Made by a program: the position numbers and the translations under genes. The notes below the pieces were generated by a model. It saw only the letters and a program-made list of their open reading frames with translations, was not told where the DNA came from and did not search any database. A stretch of 7,951 bases of DNA from contig CADCON010000134.1 of NCBI GenBank assembly GCA_902803035.1, forward strand, positions 1-7,951, given 5' to 3'. Below are positions 1 to 5,939 of this stretch, piece after piece (position 1 is the stretch's first letter; every line of letters starts with the position of its first letter). The DNA comes from an uncultured Ruminococcus sp. Its GTDB lineage: Bacteria; Bacillota; Clostridia; Oscillospirales; Acutalibacteraceae.

Positions 1-215
1 AGTACCAATACATTCTCGGACTGCCGCATCAGGGCATTCTCAGGGAGATCATGTGCAGCGACGCCCCGGAATACGGCGGCGAGGGGCTGACCCGGAACGC
101 GGCGCAGGAAATATCCCCCTATCCGCACGGCGAAATGCCCTGCAGCGTCACTGTGCAGATTGCCCCGCTGTCGGGTCATGTTTTTGTCATTGAAGAAAAG
201 AAAGAAGGAAACTGA
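1..215 (+). CDS. glgB: 1,4-alpha-glucan branching enzyme, C-terminal end (5' truncated by window)
   Basis: The reading frame is open from the window edge (first full codon at base 3) to TGA at 213-215, giving about 70 C-terminal residues. The segment YQYILGLPHQG, then SDAPEYGGEG, then a late APLSGHVFVIE, matches the C-terminal all-beta domain of GlgB/GH13 branching enzymes, where a conserved 'NSD..YGGSG' loop precedes a final 'PPL..' strand. GlgB introduces alpha-1,6 branches into glycogen in the cytoplasm. The catalytic (beta/alpha)8 barrel lies upstream and is not visible, so activity cannot be judged. The stop is followed after one base by the start of the patatin-like gene, so the two are probably co-transcribed and translationally coupled. 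Other GH13 enzymes share the C-terminal fold, but the EYGGEG loop favours GlgB. Confidence 0.82.
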   Translation, partial: YQYILGLPHQGILREIMCSDAPEYGGEGLTRNAAQEISPYPHGEMPCSVTVQIAPLSGHVFVIEEKKEGN

Positions 216-216
216 C

Positions 217-1122
217 ATGGCACACACATATTCCGGAATCAACCGGATTCCGGACGGTCACGCTTCCGGGAAACTGACGGAAGGCTGCCTTGTACTGGAA
301 GGCGGCGCCTTCCGCGGCCTGTACACACAGGGATTTCTCGACGCGATGATGTGCAACGATATCAATCTCAGCTGCGTCATAGGCGTTTCCGCCGGCGCGC
401 TGAGCGGCCTGAATTATGTTTCGGGACAGATCGGACGCTCCGCGCGCATCAATCTCAGCTACCGCCACGACAGCCGCTACGTCGGCGTCAGGGCTTTGAT
501 TCACAGCCACAGCTTTCTCGACGTGGGATTCCTGACCGAAGACCGCGGCATTCTGGAGCCGGTTGACATGGAGCGGTTCGAGAGGCCGGAACAGCGTTTT
601 ATCGCGGTTGCCACCAATTGCCTGACCGGAAAGCCCGCCTGCTTTGAAAAGGGCAGATGCGGAGATTATCTGATGGACGGCGTCCGGGCGTCCGCGACCA
701 TGCCTTACATTTCCCCCATGGTCAGCATCCATGGTACGCCCTACCTCGACGGCGGCTGCGCCTGCGCTATCCCCTACCGCTGGGCTTTGAAGCAGGGATT
801 CCGCAAAATCATCGTCATCCGCACGCGCGATCCGCTCTTCCGCAAGAAAGAATCCCGTCTGTCGCCGGCGCGCAGGATCTACAGGCATTACCCCGCATTG
901 GCGGAAAAGCTCGTCCGGAGCGACCATAGATACAACAAACAGTGCGACGAGGTGGAGTTTCTCCACAGAAGCGGGCGGCTGTTGCGCCTTGCCCCCTCCA
1001 GACCCGTTACGGTGGGCAGGGTGGAACCGGATCTCGAAAAGCTCGGCAGGCTGTACTGGCTGGGCTACAATGACTGCATCGCGCGTCTTGACGCAATCAG
1101 GCAATATCTGTCACAGCCATAA
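217..1122 (+). CDS. Patatin-like phospholipase family protein (RssA/YjjU type)
   Basis: This 301-residue protein is a predicted serine lipid acyl hydrolase with a Ser-Asp dyad. Visible motifs in order are the oxyanion-hole loop LEGGAFRGLYTQG (residues 27-39), the nucleophile elbow GVSAG with Ser58, and the DGG motif with Asp178. All key patatin residues are therefore present and the protein is likely active. No signal peptide or transmembrane segment is seen, so it is probably cytosolic or peripherally membrane-bound. ATG 217 was chosen because AAGAAGGAA lies just upstream and it follows the glgB stop by one base; an upstream in-frame TTG at 160 would overlap glgB by 56 bases. The substrate is unknown. 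Patatins of this family range from housekeeping lipid turnover enzymes to phage-defence effectors such as CapV. Nothing here forces the defence reading, but the next gene encodes a membrane macro-domain protein. Confidence 0.88.
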   Translation: MAHTYSGINRIPDGHASGKLTEGCLVLEGGAFRGLYTQGFLDAMMCNDINLSCVIGVSAGALSGLNYVSGQIGRSARINLSYRHDSRYVGVRALIHSHSFLDVGFLTEDRGILEPVDMERFERPEQRFIAVATNCLTGKPACFEKGRCGDYLMDGVRASATMPYISPMVSIHGTPYLDGGCACAIPYRWALKQGFRKIIVIRTRDPLFRKKESRLSPARRIYRHYPALAEKLVRSDHRYNKQCDEVEFLHRSGRLLRLAPSRPVTVGRVEPDLEKLGRLYWLGYNDCIARLDAIRQYLSQP

Positions 1123-1167
1123 TTTCCCATTTCCTTTCTGTATTCTATCCCGAAGGAGTCCACGAAA

Positions 1168-2151
1168 ATGAATCGGTTCAGAGTGTTTCTAAAGAATTTC
1201 ACCGCCGGCCGCAAAGCGTTATTCAAGCGCATGATGATCTATCTCGGTTCGGCGCTGGCGGCATTTGAAGCGGCAAATATCTTCCTTGAGGACGGCGCGG
1301 TGGCGCAGTGGTGCGAAGGCGTTGCGTTGGGCAGCGTCAGTCTGAAATCCGTGCTGACCAACGTTCTGGTCTATCTCGGCGCGGGAGCGGTCATCGCCCT
1401 GCTCAGACAGGGTACTTTCGCGCATTACTGCATGAATATCGTCGGCACCGACGTAAAAATCGAAATTTCCATGTCGGATATCTTCTCCAACAACGGCGAA
1501 ATTGTCGTCCCCTGCAATACCACGTTCTCCGGCCGGAAAGAAGTCATTGGCGGCAGAAGCATCCAGACCCAGATGACCGACCGCCTGCGCTTTCCCAAAG
1601 GAGAGGAAATTCCCGGCGGGAACGGCGGCGAATACTTTGAACGCACGGTGGGTGAAGCCCTTCAGCGTCCGGAGTGCCGGAGCCGGCGGCTGCCCGGACA
1701 GAAGGAGCTGGCGGGAAAGCTCTATGACATATACGAATTCGGCACCATGGCGCCCGTCAGTTTTCCCGTGGACGGAAAGCCCCGTCATGTCATTCTGCTG
1801 GCGGTAGCGGAAATGCTGGAGCCGGACAAGCCCATGACCGACGGGCAGCGTCTGATGAAGAGCATCGACGATATGTGGGAGCAGATCGCCCGCAGCCGCA
1901 CACGCGAACAGACCCTTGTCGTTCCGATTCTCGGCACAGGCAGCGCGGGCATCACCGACAAACCGCAGCAGACCGTCGCCCGCTATATCCTGCGCACGTT
2001 TGCCGACAACGCTTCCCGGCTCGGCATCCGCAAGCTGGTTCTCAGCGTCTATCCGCAGGATTATCTCGACGACAAGATCAATCTTGAAGAGCTTCGCTGC
2101 TACGCCGATTATCTCTGCCGTTTTCCCGACAGCGATTTCAATATTTCGTAA
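1168..2151 (+). CDS. Two-helix membrane protein with C-terminal macro domain (ThsA-macro / DUF6430-like)
   Basis: This 327-residue protein starts at ATG 1168 with AAGGAG at 1153-1158. A basic N-terminus (RKALFKR, 15-21) precedes a hydrophobic helix at about 22-41 and a second at about 60-80, forming a membrane hairpin. From about residue 94 a macro-like domain follows. The strand KIEISMSDIF (97-106) leads into EIVVPCNTTF (111-120), at the position of the macro 'D-x-x-x-x-AIVNAAN' segment. Then come YEFGTM (189-194), a central strand HVILLAVAEML (207-217), the glycine loop PILGTGSAGI (253-262) and a terminal KLVLSVYPQDY (289-299) with an INLEEL helix. From memory this order matches the ThsA macro domain family (formerly DUF6430). 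In type II Thoeris defence such TM-macro proteins sense a TIR-made ADP-ribose derivative and disrupt the membrane. No TIR gene is in the window, so a defence role is inference. It sits 45 bases after the patatin gene and 34 before ksgA. Confidence 0.72.
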   Translation: MNRFRVFLKNFTAGRKALFKRMMIYLGSALAAFEAANIFLEDGAVAQWCEGVALGSVSLKSVLTNVLVYLGAGAVIALLRQGTFAHYCMNIVGTDVKIEISMSDIFSNNGEIVVPCNTTFSGRKEVIGGRSIQTQMTDRLRFPKGEEIPGGNGGEYFERTVGEALQRPECRSRRLPGQKELAGKLYDIYEFGTMAPVSFPVDGKPRHVILLAVAEMLEPDKPMTDGQRLMKSIDDMWEQIARSRTREQTLVVPILGTGSAGITDKPQQTVARYILRTFADNASRLGIRKLVLSVYPQDYLDDKINLEELRCYADYLCRFPDSDFNIS

Positions 2152-2185
2152 TCATCAACGCCCTTTCAACGGAGGTCGGAAATCA

Positions 2186-3049
2186 ATGGCATCATTGTCT
2201 GACATAGGCACCATCAAAGATATCATGCGGCGTCACGGATTCTCCTTTTCCAAGGGACTGGGGCAGAATTTTCTGGTCAATCCTTCCGTCTGCCCGCGAA
2301 TGGCGGAACTGGGCGGCGCGAATGAGAATGCCGGCGTGCTTGAAATAGGTCCGGGCATCGGCGTGCTGACAGCCGAGCTTGCCCGCCGCGCCCGAAAGGT
2401 CGTCGCCGTGGAGCTTGACGAGCGGCTGCTTCCCGTATTGGAGGAAACGCTGGCGGAATTCACCAATGTCAGAGTCATTCACGGTGACGCACTCCAGCTT
2501 GATCTTGCCGAAGTGATACGGGAGAATTTTGCCGGCTGCGAAAGCGTCGCTGTCTGTGCCAATCTCCCCTATTATATCACCTCGCCCATCATCATGACGC
2601 TGCTGGAAAGCAGGCTGCCGATCACCTCCGTCACCGTCATGGTGCAGAAGGAAGCGGCGGACCGCATCTGCGCGGCCGTCGGCAGCCGGGAAAGCGGCGC
2701 GCTGACCGTCGCCATCCATTATTACGCCCATCCGCGTCTTCTCTTCAAGGTAAGCGCGGGCAGCTTTATGCCCCCGCCGAAGGTCAATTCGGCTGTCATA
2801 AGGCTGGATATTCTGCCGGAGCCGGCATACGACGTCGGAAACGAAAAAATCTTCTTCGCCATGGTGAAGGCGGGATTTTCACAAAGGCGAAAGACGCTTG
2901 CCAATTCGCTGACCTCCGGCGGCTTTCTGACCAAAGAGCAAGCCGCAAAAGCACTGTCAGATTCGGATATTTCTCCCAATGCACGCATCGAGTCGCTGGA
3001 TATGGAAAACCTCGCGCTTCTTTCCCGTATTATTTCTAAAATTTCATGA
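2186..3049 (+). CDS. ksgA (rsmA): 16S rRNA (adenine(1518)-N6/adenine(1519)-N6)-dimethyltransferase
   Basis: This 287-residue protein has the normal KsgA length. It uses SAM to dimethylate two adjacent adenines in the helix 45 loop of 16S rRNA during late 30S subunit assembly. Visible motifs are GLGQNFL (24-30, the family's N-terminal signature), the SAM-binding loop EIGPGIGVLT (53-62), acidic VELDE (75-79), GDALQ with Asp101, the catalytic NLPYYIT (126-132), MVQKEAADR (152-160) and SFMPPPKVNSAVI in the C-terminal domain. GGAGG at 2171-2175 precedes ATG 2186 by 10 bases. The frame stays open upstream to 1916, but that stretch overlaps the TM-macro gene and has no family similarity, so the shorter start is used. 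It lies 34 bases after the TM-macro gene with no terminator between them. Nearby clostridial partners often seen with ksgA (such as rnmV) are absent here. Confidence 0.96.
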   Translation: MASLSDIGTIKDIMRRHGFSFSKGLGQNFLVNPSVCPRMAELGGANENAGVLEIGPGIGVLTAELARRARKVVAVELDERLLPVLEETLAEFTNVRVIHGDALQLDLAEVIRENFAGCESVAVCANLPYYITSPIIMTLLESRLPITSVTVMVQKEAADRICAAVGSRESGALTVAIHYYAHPRLLFKVSAGSFMPPPKVNSAVIRLDILPEPAYDVGNEKIFFAMVKAGFSQRRKTLANSLTSGGFLTKEQAAKALSDSDISPNARIESLDMENLALLSRIISKIS

Positions 3050-3058
3050 TAAAAAGAC

Positions 3059-3087
3059 TGTACAATTCTCATTCATTGTTGTATAAT
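3059..3087 (+). promoter_or_regulatory. Sigma-A-type promoter for the coiled-coil membrane protein operon
   Basis: TGTACA (3059-3064) and a perfect TATAAT (3082-3087) are separated by 17 bases. The site lies just after the ksgA stop and predicts a start near 3094, giving a leader of about 38 bases that carries AAAGGAGG. The -35 matches consensus at four of six positions. Confidence 0.6.
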
Positions 3088-3131
3088 AAGTCATATACGG
3101 AATAACACAGCGAAAAAGGAGGAATCCCACC

Positions 3132-3926
3132 GTGAATAATGACTTCAAGAAATCGTCCTATCTGCTGACCATCCTGTTCTTTTTCATAGGAATCGCCGCG
3201 CTGGTCAGCATTTCGTCGGCAAAATACTTTTCCTTTGACGACCTCGTGGTCGCCATCAGCCAGATCACGGCTCTGGCGGCGTTTTTCATCATGTTCATCA
3301 ACTGCATCTACACCAAGAGCAAATATAACAGCGCGTGTATCAGATTTGCGGAATACATTCTCAACAACCGCCGCAAGGAGGCTGACCGGAAGACCGCCGA
3401 CGCCGAACGCGCCAGAGAAATCGAAAATATCCGCGCGGCGGCCGAACGCGACCGCGAAAAGGCGGTAGAAGCGGCTCTTCAGCAGGGGCGCAACGAGGGC
3501 GCGCAAGCGATGTCGCGCCAGCCGATGTCCGCCATGCAGCAGCCCGGAATGTCCATGCAGCAGCCGATGCCCGCCATGTACCCCCAGCCCGGAATGCCCA
3601 TGCAGCAGCCCGGAATGCCCTTTGCCCGTCAGCCGCAGGTTCAGCGGGGCAATCCGACTCAGGCCCCCGGCACTGAAGAAGTGCTGTATAACGAATACGG
3701 CGAGCCGATCATGATCCGCCGCCGCGTCCGCAAGACCGCAGATTCGCCCGACGGCGAAATGCTCTATGACAGTCACGGCAATCCCGTCGTCCGACGCACG
3801 CAAGGTCTATGGGAACCGCTTGAACAGCGGCATGAAATAGTGGTCAAGGTGGAAACCGCTCCCGGCGTATCCATTTCCCATACGCCGGATCCCACCCCCA
3901 CAGAAAGACATGAGGAAAATCAATGA
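3132..3926 (+). CDS. Membrane-anchored protein with coiled coil and Met/Gln/Pro-rich repeat, function unknown
   Basis: This 264-residue protein starts at GTG 3132. An excellent AAAGGAGG (3115-3122) nine bases upstream fixes the start, and no nearby ATG in this frame competes. Hydrophobic segments at about 10-30 and 37-60 form a two-helix membrane anchor. Residues 78-118 are strongly charged, Arg/Glu/Ala-rich and probably coiled coil. Residues 127-164 are a Met/Gln/Pro-rich low-complexity tract built on MQQPGM-like units. The C-terminal part holds two related motifs, LYNEYGEPIMIRRR (185-198) and LYDSHGNPVVRRT (211-223). I do not recognise a family; a membrane scaffold with a flexible linker is a structural guess only. 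The stop overlaps the thioesterase start by ATGA, so the two are translationally coupled. It has its own promoter at 3059-3087. Confidence 0.85.
   Translation: MNNDFKKSSYLLTILFFFIGIAALVSISSAKYFSFDDLVVAISQITALAAFFIMFINCIYTKSKYNSACIRFAEYILNNRRKEADRKTADAERAREIENIRAAAERDREKAVEAALQQGRNEGAQAMSRQPMSAMQQPGMSMQQPMPAMYPQPGMPMQQPGMPFARQPQVQRGNPTQAPGTEEVLYNEYGEPIMIRRRVRKTADSPDGEMLYDSHGNPVVRRTQGLWEPLEQRHEIVVKVETAPGVSISHTPDPTPTERHEENQ
3534..3617 (+). repeat. In-gene tandem-like repeat encoding Met-Gln-Gln-Pro units
   Basis: An 18-base unit, ATGCAGCAGCCCGGAATG, occurs identically at 3534-3551 and 3600-3617. Diverged copies lie between them at about 3555-3574 and 3585-3602. The tract is in frame and encodes the Met/Gln/Pro-rich linker of the membrane protein. 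Such tracts can vary in copy number between strains by slippage. Confidence 0.75.
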
Positions 3927-4342
3927 GCAGCGCAATGATTCCCTATCTTCACACCGCGCAATACTACGAAACCGACCGCATGGGCATCGTTCATCATTCC
4001 AACTTCATTCGCTGGATGGAGGAAGCCCGCATGGACTTTCTCAGGCAGCAGGGCATCCGCTACAGTGATCTCGAAGCAAGCGGGCTTATTTCGCCGATAT
4101 TCGAGATCAGATGCCGGTACAGGCGCATGGTCAGGTTTGAAGATACGGTCGCCATCGTGGTGAGGGTAGAAAAATACACCGGCGTGAAGCTGGTTCTGTC
4201 CTATACCATGACCAATGAGGAATCGGGCGAAGTCTGCGCCGAGGGCGAAAGCACAAGCTGCTTTGTCGATCCGGAGGGCAAACCCCTCTCACTGAAGAAG
4301 GAATACCACGGACTTCACATTCTCTTTGAAAACCTTATATAA
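3923..4342 (+). CDS. Acyl-CoA thioesterase, YbgC/FadM-like hotdog (4HBT) family
   Basis: This 139-residue protein has the normal length of single-domain hotdog thioesterases, which hydrolyse acyl-CoA or acyl-ACP thioesters in the cytoplasm, usually as tetramers. The N-terminal YETDRMGIVHHSNFIRWMEEAR (from residue 15) contains the family's catalytic Asp (Asp18) and the following G-I-V-H-H-S-N-F turn that leads into the long hotdog helix. The middle part has RCRYRRMVRFEDT (63-75), typical of the YbgC group. ATG 3923 overlaps the TGA of the upstream gene (ATGA), and GAGGAAAA lies just before it, supporting this start over the in-frame ATG four codons later. The pairing with a coiled-coil membrane protein recalls ybgC beside envelope genes in Gram-negatives, but that parallel is only suggestive. 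The substrate is unknown. The operon ends at the terminator 4346-4397. Confidence 0.9.
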   Translation: MSSAMIPYLHTAQYYETDRMGIVHHSNFIRWMEEARMDFLRQQGIRYSDLEASGLISPIFEIRCRYRRMVRFEDTVAIVVRVEKYTGVKLVLSYTMTNEESGEVCAEGESTSCFVDPEGKPLSLKKEYHGLHILFENLI

Positions 4343-4345
4343 AGC

Positions 4346-4397
4346 AATCCCGATGCGGCGCGGAGCAGGATATCACACCGCGGCATCGGGATTTTTT
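4346..4397 (+). terminator. Rho-independent terminator of the membrane protein/thioesterase operon
   Basis: The arms AATCCCGATGC (4346-4356) and GCATCGGGATT (4383-4393) are perfectly complementary over 11 bp, with a GC-rich inner part. The 3' arm runs into a T tract that ends at 4397. It starts three bases after the thioesterase stop. Confidence 0.9.
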
Positions 4398-4472
4398 CTG
4401 ATTTGGTATCATATTTTACTTGTTTCCCGCCAATAATAAATTTCGGAATGAAATTCCGGGAGGATCGGTTTT

Positions 4473-4610
4473 ATGCATACGTTTATCTGTATTATCATCG
4501 GAATGCTTGTCGGCGGGACAGCGGGAACCGCCGCCATGTGTCTCGTTCAGGTTTCCCGCTGCGCGGAATGTACGAAGCGGGAAAACGGCGTCAGCAAGGG
4601 CGCGAAGTGA
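4473..4610 (+). CDS. 45-residue single-helix membrane protein, DUF3789-like
   Basis: A small gene starting at ATG 4473 with GGGAGG (4458-4463) nine bases upstream. The product begins MHTFICIIIGMLVGGTAGTA and continues AMCLVQVSRCAEC before a short Lys-rich tail. A single hydrophobic helix spans about residues 4-26, with a GMLVGG glycine motif and MCL at its end. This closely resembles, from memory, the short clostridial DUF3789 proteins, whose helix has a '(I/F)G.(F/L)VGG..G...MCL' pattern. Their function is unknown; many are carried near mobile or accessory genes. The strong ribosome binding site and the family-like helix support a real gene. Its last 20 bases overlap the 3' end of the gene on the opposite strand. 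Three cysteines (23, 30 and 33) lie at or just after the helix end. No convincing promoter is seen between the terminator and this gene. Confidence 0.72.
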   Translation: MHTFICIIIGMLVGGTAGTAAMCLVQVSRCAECTKRENGVSKGAK

Positions 4611-5166
4611 TCTTCACGCCGGCGAAACCCGCGGATTCGGCCGCTTCAGCGTAATCGACCAGCCGCGCCGCGCCCATCACCCTGCTTTCTCCGTACAGCT
4701 CCACAAAATAAAGCGTAATGCCCGACTGACCGGCATATTCATTGAACTGCGCCGCCCACGCGCCGATGTCTTTCTGCGGATCGAAAACAAGCCTGTGGGG
4801 GGAAAATTCAATTTTAGCGGCGGCAAGCGCCATTGTAAGCGCGGACACAAACGCGTCAGCCGTGCAGTCGGTGCGCAGTTCCTGCAGATAGCCGCTTTTC
4901 AGCGCGGATCCGACAGCGGCGACCACGCACAGCCACGGCTCCGCTTCCGCCGAATACCGCAGCCCCCTCCCGTCCAGCATCTCTTTCCGCGAAGAGAAAT
5001 AGCCCGCCGTGTCGGCCAGGCATTCCGAAATATCGGACAGTACCGCCGCGTCGCCGCGGGTAAGCCTGGCAAATGCACTCACAAGCGCGTCGGCGGGATT
5101 CATCGGCTCGTCCCGCTCATCATCCGCGTCCGTTCTTTCCGGACGAAACAAATCCATCAGCTTCAC
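4591..5166 (-). CDS. Hypothetical protein, possibly DUF6630-like
   Basis: This 191-residue protein begins at GTG 5166 (VKLMDLFRPERTD). That start is chosen because AGGGAG (5181-5176) lies nine bases upstream and a promoter at 5232-5204 would start transcription near 5197. In-frame ATGs at 5268 and 5202 lie before that start point, and ATG 5175 directly abuts the ribosome binding site. The N-terminus is acidic (DADDERDEP). The middle and C-terminal parts read as an alpha/beta domain: EPWLCVVAAVGSALKSGYLQEL, a helical segment, GAWAAQFNEYAGQSGITLYFVEL, then VDYAEAAESAGFAGVKI. This order resembles DUF6630 proteins as I remember them, but similarity is modest. No catalytic motif, signal peptide or membrane segment is visible, so a soluble protein is likely. 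It is transcribed divergently from the YbjN-like gene and convergently with the small DUF3789-like gene. Confidence 0.68.
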   Translation of the reverse strand: MKLMDLFRPERTDADDERDEPMNPADALVSAFARLTRGDAAVLSDISECLADTAGYFSSRKEMLDGRGLRYSAEAEPWLCVVAAVGSALKSGYLQELRTDCTADAFVSALTMALAAAKIEFSPHRLVFDPQKDIGAWAAQFNEYAGQSGITLYFVELYGESRVMGAARLVDYAEAAESAGFAGVKITSRPC

Positions 5167-5203
5167 ATCATTCATCTCCCTGACACGATTCCGGTCACTC
5201 ATG

Positions 5204-5232
5204 ATTCTATCACAGATTGCCACCCATTGCAA
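5204..5232 (-). promoter_or_regulatory. Promoter for the minus-strand hypothetical gene
   Basis: Read on the minus strand, TTGCAA (5232-5227) and TAGAAT (5209-5204) are separated by 17 bases. The -10 matches consensus at five of six positions and the -35 at four of six. A start near 5197 gives a leader of about 30 bases carrying AGGGAG before GTG 5166. Confidence 0.5.
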
Positions 5233-5309
5233 CCCGTTTTTCGTCTTAATCTTCACGGATTCACTCAAAATCTACACGAAAAAATTTTTGCAATATTTAT
5301 AAAAAATAC

Positions 5310-5338
5310 TTGATTTTTTATATTTTTTATGGTATGAT
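5310..5338 (+). promoter_or_regulatory. Promoter for the YbjN-like gene with AT-rich upstream element
   Basis: TTGATT (5310-5315) and TATGAT (5333-5338) have a 17-base spacer. The stretch 5279-5309 is almost pure A/T with phased A and T tracts, as in an UP element. ATAAAAAAT (5299-5307) and ATTTTTTAT (5322-5330) form an inverted repeat around the -35. The predicted start is near 5345, leaving a leader of about 95 bases. Confidence 0.65.
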
Positions 5339-5439
5339 GTAAATGATAAAAATACAACTTGATTGAGTATGCAAAACATACGTTAAATGTAGATTGTTTT
5401 TTATCATTGAATTATCATAAAGAAGGGTTGGTAAGATTT

Positions 5440-5913
5440 ATGGCACGCGAATACAGAGCTGATTTTGCTGCACAGATCAAGATTTTCCTCGACAGTGAGG
5501 GCCTCAAGTACTCTTTTGACGCTGAGAACGGTATTTTCAGATTCAAGATGAGCCTCGGCGACACCGGTCTCATCGGTCATGTCGACGAAAGAATCATCGT
5601 CAAGAAGGACGCCTTCCAGGTTCAGTGCATTTCTCCCCTGAACGCTCCGGAGAACACACGTGTTGAGGTGGCTGTTTTCATCACATACGTCAACTACAGA
5701 ATGGTAGCGGGCGACTTCGAGATGGATTTCTCCGACGGTGAAGTCATGTACAAGGTTGACCAGTACTGCGCGGATCAGATTCCGTCACTGGATATCGTCA
5801 AGCGAGCGATCTTCGTTCCTCTTGCGGTGTTTGACAACAATGCCCGCAAGCTGGCGGAGGTCATGCTCGGCGCAAAGACCGGTAAGGAAGCCGGTATGCA
5901 GGACGACGATTGA
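5440..5913 (+). CDS. YbjN-like domain protein (type III secretion chaperone-like fold)
   Basis: This 157-residue soluble protein begins at ATG 5440 (MAREYRADFAAQ). AAGGG at 5423-5427 lies about 12 bases upstream, which is longer than usual; the region before 5440 is AT-rich leader, so in-frame extensions to 5359 are rejected. The pattern is a short helix, EGLKYSFDAENGIFRFKM, a central beta sheet with ISPLNAPENTRVEVAVFITYVNYRM, then GDFEMDFSDGEVMYKV and a final helical part. This matches, from memory, YbjN/CesT-like proteins, which bind other proteins but have no known enzymatic activity. The acidic tail ends in DDD. All ten Lys codons are AAG and half the Arg codons are AGA, unlike the neighbouring genes. 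Together with its own promoter, AT-rich upstream element and terminator, this suggests a single-gene, highly expressed transcript. The partner protein is unknown. Confidence 0.75.
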   Translation: MAREYRADFAAQIKIFLDSEGLKYSFDAENGIFRFKMSLGDTGLIGHVDERIIVKKDAFQVQCISPLNAPENTRVEVAVFITYVNYRMVAGDFEMDFSDGEVMYKVDQYCADQIPSLDIVKRAIFVPLAVFDNNARKLAEVMLGAKTGKEAGMQDDD

Positions 5914-5939
5914 TCGCATCATTTCTTCAGAAACGCTTT

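Noticed and set aside
160..216. Upstream TTG start for the patatin-like protein
   Set aside because: It would overlap the glgB 3' end by 56 bases. The ATG at 217 has a good ribosome binding site and one-base spacing to the glgB stop.
187..1104. Long open frame on the minus strand opposite the patatin-like gene
   Set aside because: The opposite strand encodes all patatin motifs. The minus frame is a by-product of high GC at third codon positions and has no family features.
1916..2185. In-frame extension of ksgA upstream into the TM-macro gene
   Set aside because: KsgA homologues start near the MASLSDIGTIKDIM segment, and GGAGG sits correctly before ATG 2186.
3534..3617. Short repeats considered as a CRISPR array
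   Set aside because: The units are in frame within a coding gene, are diverged, and lack uniform spacers.
4420..5313. 297-codon plus-strand frame opposite the minus-strand hypothetical gene
   Set aside because: It has no ribosome binding site, is rich in Arg, His and Pro as mirror frames are, and conflicts with the well-supported microprotein start and the minus-strand promoter.
5369..5386. Possible five-codon leader peptide (MQNIR) upstream of the YbjN-like gene
   Set aside because: There is no ribosome binding site before it, and its codons do not suggest an attenuation signal.
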